Of a stretch of DNA of 64,000 nt, positions 50,185-61,840 are shown piece after piece. Under the pieces are notes generated by a model that made no database searches, was not told the DNA's origin, and saw nothing but the letters and a program-made list of their open reading frames with translations. The stretch lies in contig NC_135177.1 of NCBI RefSeq assembly GCF_041146795.1, positions 5,341,060 through 5,405,059 on the forward strand, given 5' to 3'. A program made the translations under genes and the position numbers. The DNA is from Maylandia zebra. Its lineage: Eukaryota; Chordata; Actinopteri; Cichliformes; Cichlidae. The first letter of the stretch is position 1. Each line of letters opens with the position of its first letter.

Positions 50185-50442
50185 GTAAGCACAATTATAA
50201 GTCATTTATTTGCCAAATTGTTTACCGTTTCTCATTGTTATAACTGATAAAGTCAAATAATGTGGTTATAATAGTTTTGATATGAGATGATAGTTTTAGA
50301 CTATGATAGTTTTGATAGTTACAGTAAGGAGGGGGGGGGGGGGGGGGGGGGTCCAGTTTGACGCCCACAGGCAGGAAGAATCTCTTGCTTATGGCTGTAT
50401 AAATCTGTTCATGTCACCTGATCATTTCTTTTTGTTTTGCAG
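50185..50442 (+). other. Intron-like insertion in the piggyBac relic
   Basis: GACAAG then GTAAGC at the left and TTTTTGTTTTGCAG at the right bound 258 bp that interrupt the conserved block between HLDK and VCGNYSC. Removing it keeps the frame. It contains a run of 21 G at 50331-50351. A spliced intron suggests the source gene was a host-type or intron-containing PGBD copy; a later non-coding insertion that happens to mimic splice sites is less likely. Confidence 0.65.
50331..50351 (+). repeat. Poly-G run (21 G)
   Basis: Twenty-one consecutive G, preceded by AAGGA. It may form G-quadruplex structure and is a likely site of sequencing length error. The Gly-rich peptide it appears to encode is not meaningful. 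Confidence 0.95.
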
Positions 50443-50530
50443 GTTTGTGGCAACTACTCCTGCCGTAGGAGGACACATGTGTCTGTTCTACCACATGATC
50501 GAGGTAAGCTGCTATAATGCTTTCATTCAA

Positions 50531-52650
50531 GACAGCTGTAACTTTTGATAGAAGACGCATATACACATATTTATGGCTTTATCTTATAAAGTTCGATATC
50601 CCCGTGTTGAGCAAACAGGTTTTGCAGCTGTTTGATCTAAGATTTTCAAGTTATTCACAAAATGAATACCTATACTTTGTTGCGTGCAACAACTCCATTC
50701 AAATGCATGTAATAGTCAGAAACGCACTGTCTCGGCGAAATAAAGGGTTTACAACTTCATGAAGACAGCTCTAACTTTTGATAGGAAACTCAGATATACG
50801 TATTTATGGCTTTATCTTATAGAATTCAATATCCCCGTGCTGGGCAAAAAGGTTTTGCAGCTGTGTGAGGTAAGATGTTAAAGTTATTCACATAATGAAA
50901 ACCTATACTTTGTTTCGGGCGAGTTCCCCATTCAAATGCATGCAAACAGTCAGAAACGCACTGTATTGACGAAATAAAGCGTTTTTGTACAACTTAATAT
51001 AAATAGCTGTAACTTTTAATAGAAAATTCAGATATACGTATTCATGGCTTTATCTTATACAATTCAGCATCTCCGTGCTGGGAAAACAGGTTTTGCAGCT
51101 GTTTGAGCCAAGCTCTTCCAGTTATTGAAAAAATGAAAACCTATACTTTGTTTCGTGCGAGAACTCCATTCAAATGCATGTAACAGTGAGAAACGCACTG
51201 TCTTGGCGAAAGAAAGCGTTTTTGTACAACTTCATATAAATAGCTGTAACTTTTGATAGAAGACTCGGATACACATGTTTATGGCTTTATCTTATAGAAC
51301 TCAAGGTCCCCGTGCTGGGAAAACAGGTTTTGCAGCTGTTTGAGCTAAGATTTCAAAGTTATTCACATAATGAAAACCTATACTTTGTTTTGGTGGAGTT
51401 CCCCATTCAAATGCATGTAACAGTGAGAAACGCACTGTCTTGGCGAAAGAAAGCGTTTTTGTACAACTTCATATAAATAGCTGTAACTTTTGATAGAAGA
51501 CTCAGACAAACATGTTTATGGCTTTATCTTATAGAACTCAAGGTCCCCGTGCTGGGAAAACAGGTTTTGCAGCTGTTTGAGCTAAGATTTTCAAGTTATT
51601 CACATAATGAAAACCTATACTTTGTGTCGGGCGAGAACTCCATTCATTTGAATGGAGTTCTCGTATGTATGTATGGATGTAATAGCGAGAAACGCACCAA
51701 CGTGGTGAAATAAAGCGTTTTTCATGGTCTTCATAAAGACAGCTGTAACTTTTGATAAACGACTCAGACACACATGTTTATGGCTTTGCCTGATAGAATT
51801 CAATTTCCCCGTGCTGGGCAAACAGGTTTTGCAGCTGTGTGAGCTAAGATTTTCAAGTTATTCACATAATGAAAACCTATTCTTTGTTTCGTGCGAGTTC
51901 CCCATTCAAATGCATGTAATCGTCAGAAACGCACTGTCTTGGCGAAATAAAGCGTTTTTGCACAACTTCATATAAATAGGTGTAACTTTTGATAGACGAC
52001 TCAGACACACATGTTTATGGCTTCATTTTATACAATTCAATTTCCCCGTGCTGGGAAAACAGGTTTTGCAGCTGTTTGAGCTAAGATTTCCAAGTTATTC
52101 ACATAATGAAAACTTTTACTTTGTGTCGGGCGAGAACTCCATTCAAATGCATGTAATAGCGAGAAACGCACTAACGTGGTGAAATAAAGCGTTTTTCATG
52201 GTCTTCATAAAGACAGCTGTAACTTTTGATAAACGACTCAGACACACATGTTTATGGCTTCGTCTGATAGAATTCAATTTCCCCGTACTGGGCAAACAGG
52301 TTTTGCAGCTGTTTGAGCTGAGATGTTAAAGTTATTCACATAATGAAAACCTATTCTTTGTTTCGTGCGAGTTCCCCATTCAAATGCATGTAATCGTCAG
52401 AAACGCACTGTCTTGGCGAAATAAAGCGTTTTTGCACAACTTCATATAAATAGGTGTAACTTTTGATAGACGACTCAGACACACATGTTTATGGCTTCAT
52501 TTTATACAATTCAATTTCCCCCTGCTGGGTAAACAGGTTTTGCAGCTGTTTGAGCTAAGATTTCAAAGTTATTCACATAATGAAAACCTATACTTTGTTT
52601 CCTGCGAGTTCCCCATTCAAATGCATGTAATCGTCAGAAACGCACTGTCT
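50531..52650 (-). repeat. Diverged edge monomers of the right array
   Basis: The first nine or so copies vary widely: TCTTATAAAGTTCGATATCC, TTGCGTGCAACAAC, missing blocks (AAAGGGTTTACAAC ~50744), and the subtype with AACGTGGTGAAATAAAG and TTCATGGTCTTCATAAAGAC. That subtype also occupies the last 1.5 monomers of the left array in mirror orientation. From ~52650 outward the copies become uniform. Confidence 0.9.
51632..51663. repeat. Perfect 15-bp-arm hairpin inside an edge monomer
   Basis: CGAGAACTCCATTCA, then TT, then TGAATGGAGTTCTCG forms a perfect inverted repeat. It is followed by TATGTATGTATGG before the monomer resumes with ATGTAATAGCG. Neighbouring copies read CCATTCAAATGCATGTAATAGCG instead, so the second arm is an inserted inverted copy of the 15 bp before it. 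Confidence 0.95.
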
Positions 52651-54603
52651 TGGCGAAAGAAAGCGTTTTTGTACAACTTCATATAAATAGCTGTAACTTT
52701 TGATAGAAGACTCGGATACACATGTTTATGGCTTTATCTTATAGAACTCAAGGTCCCCGTGCTGGGAAAACAGGTTTTGCAGCTGTTTGAGCTAAGATTT
52801 CCAAGTTATTCACATAATGAAAACCTATACTTTGTTTCGGTGGAGTTCCCCATTCAAATGCATGTAACAGTGAGAAACGCACTGTCTTGGCGAAAGAAAG
52901 CGTTTTTGTACAACTTCATATAAATAGCTGTAACTTTTGATAGAAGACTCGGATACACATGTTTATGGCTTTATCTTATAGAACTCAAGGTCCCCGTGCT
53001 GGGAAAACAGGTTTTGCAGCTGTTTGAGCTAAGATTTCCAAGTTATTCACATAATGAAAACCTATACTTTGTTTCGGTGGAGTTCCCCATTCAAATGCAT
53101 GTAACAGTGAGAAACGCACTGTATTGGCGAAAGAAAGCATTTTTGTACAACTTCATATAAATAGCTGTAACTTTTGATAGAAGACTCGGATACACATGTT
53201 TATGGCTTTATCTTATAGAACTCAAGGTCCCCGTGCTGGGAAAACAGGTTTTGCAGCTGTTTGAGCTAAGATTTCCAAGTTATTCACATAATGAAAACCT
53301 ATACTTTGTTTCGGTGGAGTTCCCCATTCAAATGCATGTAACAGTGAGAAACGCACTGTCTTGGCGAAAGAAAGCGTTTTTGTACAACTTCATATAAATA
53401 GCTGTAACTTTTGATAGAAGACTCGGATACACATGTTTATGGCTTTATCTTATAGAACTCAAGGTCCCCGTGCTGGGAAAACAGGTTTTGCAGCTGTTTG
53501 AGCTAAGATTTCCAAGTTATTCACATAATGAAAACCTATACTTTGTTTTGGTGGAGTTCCCCATTCAAATGCATGTAACAGTGAGAAACGCACTGTCTTG
53601 GCGAAAGAAAGCGTTTTTGTACAACTTCATATAAATAGCTGTAACTTTTGATAGAAGACTCGGATACACATGTTTATGGCTTTATCTTATAGAACTCAAG
53701 GTCCCCGTGCTGGGCAAACAGGTTTTGCAGCTGTTTGAGCTAAGATTTCCAAGTTATTCACATAATGAAAACCTATACTTTGTTTTGGTGCAGTTCCCCA
53801 TTCAAATGCATGTAACAGTGAGAAACACACTGTCTTGGCGAAAGAAAGCGTTTTTGTACAACTTCATATAAATCGCTGTAACTTTTGATAGAAGACTCGG
53901 ATACACATGTTTATGGCTTTATCTTATAGAACTCAAGGTCCCCGTGCTGGGAAAACAGGTTTTGCAGCTGTTTGAGCTAAGATTTCCAAGTTATTCACAT
54001 AATGAAAACCTATACTTTGTTTTGGTGGAGTTCCCCATTCAAATGCATGTAACAGTGAGAAACGCACTGTCTTGGCGAAAGAAAGCGTTTTTGTACAACT
54101 TCATATAAATAGCTGTAACTTTTGATAGAAGACTCGGATACACATGTTTATGGCTTTATCTTATAGAACTCAAGGTCCCCGTGCTGGGAAAACAGGTTTT
54201 GCAGCTGTTTGAGCTAAGATTTCAAAGTTATTCACATAATGAAAACCTATACTTTGTTTTGGTGGAGTTCCCCATTCAAATGCATGTAACAGTGAGAAAC
54301 GCACTGTCTTGGCGAAAGAAAGCGTTTTTGTACAACTTCATATAAATAGCTGTAACTTTTGATAGAAGACTCGGATACACATGTTTATGGCTTTATCTTA
54401 TAGAACTCAAGGTCCCCGTGCTGGGAAAACAGGTTTTGCAGCTGTTTGAGCTAAGATTTCAAAGTTATTCACATAATGAAAACCTATACTTTGTTTCGGT
54501 GGAGTTCCCCATTCAAATGCATGTAACAGTGAGAAACGCACTGTCTTGGCGAAAGAAAGCGTTTTTGTACAACTTCATATAAATAGCTGTAACTTTTGAT
54601 AGA

Positions 54604-57600
54604 AGTCTCGGATACACATGTTTATGGCTTTATCTTATAGAACTCAAGGTCCCCGTGCTGGGAAAACAGGTTTTGCAGCTGTTTGAGCTAAGATTTCCAA
54701 GTTATTCACATAATGAAAACCTATACTTTGTTTCGGTGGAGTTCCCCATTCAAATGCATGTAACAGTGAGAAACGCACTGTCTTGGCGAAAGAAAGCGTT
54801 TTTGTACAACTTCATATAAATAGCTGTAACTTTTGATAGAAGACTCGGATACACATGTTTATGGCTTTATCTTATAGAACTCAAGGTCCCCGTGCTGGGA
54901 AAACAGGTTTTGCAGCTGTTTGAGCTAAGATTTCCAAGTTATTCACATAATGAAAACCTATACTTTGTTTTGGTGGAGTTCCCCATTCAAATGCATGTAA
55001 CAGTGAGAAACGCACTGTCTTGGCGAAAGAAAGCGTTTTTGTACAACTTCATATAAATAGCTGTAACTTTTGATAGAAGACTCGGATACACATGTTTATG
55101 GCTTTATCTTATAGAACTCAAGGTCCCCGTGCTGGGAAAACAGGTTTTGCAGCTGTTTGAGCTAAGATTTCAAAGTTATTCACATAATGAAAACCTATAC
55201 TTTGTTTTGGTGGAGTTCCCCATTCAAATGCATGTAACAGTGAGAAACGCACTGTCTTGGCGAAAGAAAGCGTTTTTGTACAACTTCATATAAATAGCTG
55301 TAACTTTTGATAGAAGACTCAGACAAACATGTTTATGGCTTTATCTTATAGAACTCAAGGTCCCCGTGCTGGGAAAACAGGTTTTGCAGCTGTTTGAGCT
55401 AAGATTTCCAAGTTATTCCCATAATGAAAACCTATGTTTTGTTTCGGTGGAGTTCCCCATTCAAATGCATGTAACAGTGAGAAACACACTGTCTTGGCGA
55501 AAGAAAGCGTTTTTGTACAACTTCATATAAATAGCTGTAACTTTTGATAGAAGACTCGGATACACATGTTTATGGCTTTATCTTATAGAACTCAAGGTCC
55601 CCGTGCTGGGAAAACAGGTTTTGCAGCTGTTTGAGCTAAGATTTCCAAGTTATTCACATAATGAAAACCTATACTTTGTTTCGGTGGAGTTCCCCATTCA
55701 AATGCATGTAACAGTGAGAAACGCACTGTCTTGGCGAAAGAAAGCGTTTTTGTACAACTTCATATAAATAGCTGTAACTTTTGATAGAAGACTCGGATAC
55801 ACATGTTTATGGCTTTATCTTATAGAACTCAAGGTCCCCGTGCTGGGAAAACAGGTTTTGCAGCTGTTTGAGCTAAGATTTCAAAGTTATTCACATAATG
55901 AAAACCTATACTTTGTTTTGGTGGAGTTCCCCATTCAAATGCATGTAACAGTGAGAAACGCACTGTCTTGGCGAAAGAAAGCGTTTTTGTACAACTTCAT
56001 ATAAATAGCTGTAACTTTTGATAGAAGACTCGGATACACATGTTTATGGCTTTATCTTATAGAACTCAAGGTCCCCGTGCTGGGAAAACAGGTTTTGCAG
56101 CTGTTTGAGCTAAGATTTCAAAGTTATTCACATAATGAAAACCTATACTTTGTTTTGGTGGAGTTCCCCATTCAAATGCATGTAACAGTGAGAAACGCAC
56201 TGTCTTGGCGAAAGAAAGCGTTTTTGTACAACTTCATATAAATAGCTGTAACTTTTGATAGAAGACTCAGACAAACATGTTTATGGCTTTATCTTATAGA
56301 ACTCAAGGTCCCCGTGCTGGGAAAACAGGTTTTGCAGCTGTTTGAGCTAAGATTTCCAAGTTATTCACATAATGAAAACCTATGTTTTGTTTCGGTGGAG
56401 TTCCCCATTCAAATGCATGTAACAGTGAGAAACACACTTTCTTGGCGAAAGAAAGCGTTTTTGTACAACTTCATATAAATCGCTGTAACTTTTGATAGAA
56501 GACTCGGATACACATGTTTATGGCTTTATCTTATAGAACTCAAGGTCCCCGTGCTGGGAAAACAGGTTTTGCAGCTGTTTGAGCTAAGATTTCCAAGTTA
56601 TTCACATAATGAAAACCTATACTTTGTTTTGGTGGAGTTCCCCATTCAAATGCATGTAACAGTGAGAAACGCACTGTCTTGGCGAAAGAAAGCGTTTTTG
56701 TACAACTTCATATAAATAGCTGTAACTTTTGATAGAAGACTCGGATACACATGTTTATGGCTTTATCTTATAGAACTCAAGGTCCCCGTGCTGGGAAAAC
56801 AGGTTTTGCAGCTGTTTGAGCTAAGATTTCCAAGTTATTCACATAATGAAAACCTATACTTTGTTTCGTACGAGTTCCCCATTCAAATGCATGTAACAGT
56901 GAGAAACGCACTGTCTTGGTGAAAGAAAGCGTTTTTGTACAACTTCATATAAATAGCTGTAACTTTTGATAGAAGACTCGGATACACATGTTTATGGCTT
57001 TATCTTATAGAACTCAAGGTCCCCGTGCTGGGAAAACAGGTTTTGCAGCTGTTTGAGCTAAGATTTCCAAGTTATTCACATAATGAAAACCTATACTTTG
57101 TTTCGGTGGAGTTCCCCATTCAAATGCATGTAACAGTGAGAAACGCACTGTCTTGGCGAAAGAAAGCGTTTTTGTACAACTTCATATAAATAGCTGTAAC
57201 TTTTGATAGAAGACTCGGATACACATGTTTATGGCTTTATCTTATAGAACTCAAGGTCCCCGTGCTGGGAAAACAGGTTTTGCAGCTGTTTGAGCTAAGA
57301 TTTCCAAGTTATTCACATAATGAAAACCTATACTTTGTTTCGGTGGAGTTCCCCATTCAAATGCATGTAACAGTGAGAAACGCACTGTCTTGGCGAAAGA
57401 AAGCGTTTTTGTACAACTTCATATAAATAGCTGTAACTTTTGATAGAAGACTCAGACAAACATGTTTATGGCTTTATCTTATAGAACTCAAGGTCCCCGT
57501 GCTGGGAAAACAGGTTTTGCAGCTGTTTGAGCTAAGATTTCCAAGTTATTCACATAATGAAAACCTATACTTTGTTTCGGTGGAGTTCCCCATTCAAATG

Positions 57601-60600
57601 CATGTAACAGTGAGAAACGCACTGTCTTGGCGAAAGAAAGCGTTTTTGTACAACTTCATATAAATAGCTGTAACTTTTGATAGAAGACTCAGACAAACAT
57701 ATTTATGGCTTTATCTTATAGAACTCAAGGTCCCCGTGCTGGGAAAACAGGTTTTGCAGCTGTTTGAGCTAAGATTTCCAAGTTATTCACATAATGAAAA
57801 CCTATACTTTGTTTCGGTGGAGTTCCCCATTCAAATGCATGTAACAGTGAGAAACGCACTGTCTTGGTGAAAGAAAGCGTTTTTGTACAACTTCATATAA
57901 ATAGCTGTAACTTTTGATAGAAGACTCGGATACACATGTTTATGGCTTTATCTTATAGAACTCAAGGTCCCCGTGCTGGGAAAACAGGTTTTGCAGCTGT
58001 TTGAGCTAAGATTTCCAAGTTATTCACATAATGAAAACCTATACTTTGTTTCGGTGGAGTTCCCCATTCAAATGCATGTAACAGTGAGAAACGCACTGTC
58101 TTGGCGAAAGAAAGCGTTTTTGTACAACTTCATATAAATAGCTGTAACTTTTGATAGAAGACTCGGATACACATGTTTATGGCTTTATCTTATAGAACTC
58201 AAGCTCCCCGTGCTGGGAAAACAGGTTTTGCAGCTGTTTGAGCTAAGATTTCCAAGTTATTCACATAATGAAAACCTATACTTTGTTTCGTACGAGTTCC
58301 CCATTCAAATGCATGTAACAGTGAGAAACGCACTGTCTTGGTGAAAGAAAGCGTTTTTGTACAACTTCATATAAATAGCTGTAACTTTTGATAGAAGACT
58401 CGGATACACATGTTTATGGCTTTATCTTATAGAACTCAAGGTCCCCGTGCTGGGAAAACAGGTTTTGCAGCTGTTTGAGCTAAGATTTCCAAGTTATTCA
58501 CATAATGAAAACCTATACTTTGTTTCGGTGGAGTTCCCCATTCAAATGCATGTAACAGTGAGAAACGCACTGTCTTGGCGAAAGAAAGCGTTTTTGTACA
58601 ACTTCATATAAATAGCTGTAACTTTTGATAGAAGACTCGGATACACATGTTTATGGCTTTATCTTATAGAACTCAAGGTCCCCGTGCTGGGAAAACAGGT
58701 TTTGCAGCTGTTTGAGCTAAGATTTCCAAGTTATTCACATAATGAAAACCTATACTTTGTTTCGTACGAGTTCCCCATTCAAATGCATGTAACAGTGAGA
58801 AACGCACTGTCTTGGTGAAAGAAAGCGTTTTTGTACAACTTCATATAAATAGCTGTAACTTTTGATAGAAGACTCGGATACACATGTTTATGGCTTTATC
58901 TTATAGAACTCAAGGTCCCCGTGCTGGGAAAACAGGTTTTGCAGCTGTTTGAGCTAAGATTTCCAAGTTATTCACATAATGAAAACCTATACTTTGTTTC
59001 GGTGGAGTTCCCCATTCAAATGCATGTAACAGTGAGAAACGCACTGTCTTGGCGAAAGAAAGCGTTTTTGTACAACTTCATGTAAATAGCTGTAACTTTT
59101 GATAGAAGACTCGGATACACATGTTTATGGCTTTATCTTATAGAACTCAAGGTCCCCGTGCTGGGAAAACAGGTTTTGCAGCTGTTTGAGCTAAGATTTC
59201 AAAGTTATTCACATAATGAAAACCTATACTTTGTTTTGGTGGAGTTCCCCATTCAAATGCATGTAACAGTGAGAAACGCACTGTCTTGGCGAAAGAAAGC
59301 GTTTTTGTACAACTTCATATAAATAGCTGTAACTTTTGATAGAAGACTCGGATACACATGTTTATGGCTTTATCTTATAGAACTCAAGGTCCCCGTGCTG
59401 GGAAAACAGTTTTTGCAGCTGTTTGAGCTAAGATTTCAAAGTTATTCACATAATGAAAACCTATACTTTGTTTCGGTGGAGTTCCCCATTCAAATGCATG
59501 TAACAGTGAGAAACGCACTGTCTTGGCGAAAGAAAGCGTTTTTGTACAACTTCATATAAATAGCTGTAACTTTTGATAGAAGTCTCGGATACACATGTTT
59601 ATGGCTTTATCTTATAGAACTCAAGGTCCCCGTGCTGGGAAAACAGGTTTTGCAGCTGTTTGAGCTAAGATTTCCAAGTTATTCACATAATGAAAACCTA
59701 TACTTTGTTTCGGTGGAGTTCCCCATTCAAATGCATGTAACAGTGAGAAACGCACTGTCTTGGCGAAAGAAAGCGTTTTTGTACAACTTCATATAAATAG
59801 CTGTAACTTTTGATAGAAGACTCGGATACACATGTTTATGGCTTTATCTTATAGAACTCAAGGTCCCCGTGCTGGGAAAACAGGTTTTGCAGCTGTTTGA
59901 GCTAAGATTTCAAAGTTATTCACATAATGAAAACCTATACTTTGTTTTGGTGGAGTTCCCCATTCAAATGCATGTAACAGTGAGAAACGCACTGTCTTGG
60001 CGAAAGAAAGCGTTTTTGTACAACTTCATATAAATAGCTGTAACTTTTGATAGAAGACTCAGACAAACATGTTTATGGCTTTATCTTATAGAACTCAAGG
60101 TCCCCGTGCTGGGAAAACAGGTTTTGCAGCTGTTTGAGCTAAGATTTCCAAGTTATTCACATAATGAAAACCTATGTTTTGTTTCGGTGGAGTTCCCCAT
60201 TCAAATGCATGTAACAGTGAGAAACACACTGTCTTGGCGAAAGAAAGCGTTTTTGTACAACTTCATATAAATAGCTGTAACTTTTGATAGAAGACTCGGA
60301 TACACATGTTTATGGCTTTATCTTATAGAACTCAAGGTCCCCGTGCTGGGAAAACAGGTTTTGCAGCTGTTTGAGCTAAGATTTCCAAGTTATTCACATA
60401 ATGAAAACCTATACTTTGTTTCGGTGGAGTTCCCCATTCAAATGCATGTAACAGTGAGAAACGCACTGTCTTGGCGAAAGAAAGCGTTTTTGTACAACTT
60501 CATATAAATAGCTGTAACTTTTGATAGAAGACTCGGATACACATGTTTATGGCTTTATCTTATAGAACTCAAGGTCCCCGTGCTGGGAAAACAGGTTTTG

Positions 60601-61840
60601 CAGCTGTTTGAGCTAAGATTTCCAAGTTATTCACATAATGAAAACCTATACTTTGTTTCGGTGGAGTTCCCCATTCAAATGCATGTAACAGTGAGAAACG
60701 CACTGTCTTGGTGAAAGAAAGCGTTTTTGTACAACTTCATATAAATAGCTGTAACTTTTGATAGAAGACTCGGATACACATGTTTATGGCTTTATCTTAT
60801 AGAACTCAAGGTCCCCGTGCTGGGAAAACAGGTTTTGCAGCTGTTTGAGCTAAGATTTCCAAGTTATTCACATAATGAAAACCTATACTTTGTTTCGGTG
60901 GAGTTCCCCATTCAAATGCATGTAACAGTGAGAAACGCACTGTCTTGGCGAAAGAAAGCGTTTTTGTACAACTTCATATAAATAGCTGTAACTTTTGATA
61001 GAAGACTCGGATACACATGTTTATGGCTTTATCTTATAGAACTCAAGGTCCCCGTGCTGGGAAAACAGGTTTTGCAGCTGTTTGAGCTAAGATTTCCAAG
61101 TTATTCACATAATGAAAACCTATACTTTGTTTCGTACGAGTTCCCCATTCAAATGCATGTAACAGTGAGAAACGCACTGTCTTGGTGAAAGAAAGCGTTT
61201 TTGTACAACTTCATATAAATAGCTGTAACTTTTGATAGAAGACTCGGATACACATGTTTATGGCTTTATCTTATAGAACTCAAGGTCCCCGTGCTGGGAA
61301 AACAGGTTTTGCAGCTGTTTGAGCTAAGATTTCCAAGTTATTCACATAATGAAAACCTATACTTTGTTTCGGTGGAGTTCCCCATTCAAATGCATGTAAC
61401 AGTGAGAAACGCACTGTCTTGGCGAAAGAAAGCGTTTTTGTACAACTTCATGTAAATAGCTGTAACTTTTGATAGAAGACTCGGATACACATGTTTATGG
61501 CTTTATCTTATAGAACTCAAGGTCCCCGTGCTGGGAAAACAGGTTTTGCAGCTGTTTGAGCTAAGATTTCAAAGTTATTCACATAATGAAAACCTATACT
61601 TTGTTTTGGTGGAGTTCCCCATTCAAATGCATGTAACAGTGAGAAACGCACTGTCTTGGCGAAAGAAAGCGTTTTTGTACAACTTCATATAAATAGCTGT
61701 AACTTTTGATAGAAGACTCAGACAAACATGTTTATGGCTTTATCTTATAGAACTCAAGGTCCCCGTGCTGGGAAAACAGGTTTTGCAGCTGTTTGAGCTA
61801 AGATTTCCAAGTTATTCACATAATGAAAACCTATGTTTTG
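54604..61840 (-). repeat. Higher-order repeats in the right array, including a ten-monomer (2370 bp) unit
   Basis: Rare variants recur at whole-monomer distances. CGTACGAG occurs at 56867, 58289, 58763 and 61133 (6, 2 and 10 monomers apart). TTCATGTAAATAG recurs at 59081 and 61451 (2370 bp), with the same 318-bp offset from CGTACGAG in both places. CCTATGTTTTG marks 55431, 56379, 60171 and 61830 (4, 16 and 7 monomers). GAAGTCTCGG marks ~54604 and ~59581 (21 monomers). Confidence 0.8.

Larger units (their letters stand above)
49419..50530 (+). pseudogene. PiggyBac (PGBD-like) transposase pseudogene, truncated by satellite
   Basis: Piecewise translation follows the piggyBac transposase order: MKRALSLEEAVAAVL from 49419; after a frameshift, an acidic stretch (SDSEEEFLPGTEE, then a Glu-rich run) and PTHEEVLPFF and TPGPTHYAVRRISSP with FAEDIMQLILHFTN; after another frameshift DEELQAYMGLVMLAGLYRS; a TGA where Trp is usual; and RFEQINRAVRFDDRLSRP. 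It then jumps to GGKAVVSYIPKQRKKVVLLS and KGTVDHLDK. The jump removes the catalytic core with the first two acidic residues; the third (Asp of GTVD) remains. A GT-AG intron (50185-50442) is followed by VCGNYSCRRRT, then, after a frameshift, FYHMIEVSCYNAFIQ. At ~50530 satellite replaces the rest, so the Cys-rich C-terminus is gone. It cannot encode an active enzyme. No terminal repeats or TTAA ends were identified. Confidence 0.88.

Noticed and set aside
50303..50548. 81-codon ORF with a Gly run as a distinct gene
   Set aside because: It starts in the intron-like segment and crosses the poly-G run. Only its last part is meaningful, as piggyBac sequence after a frameshift.
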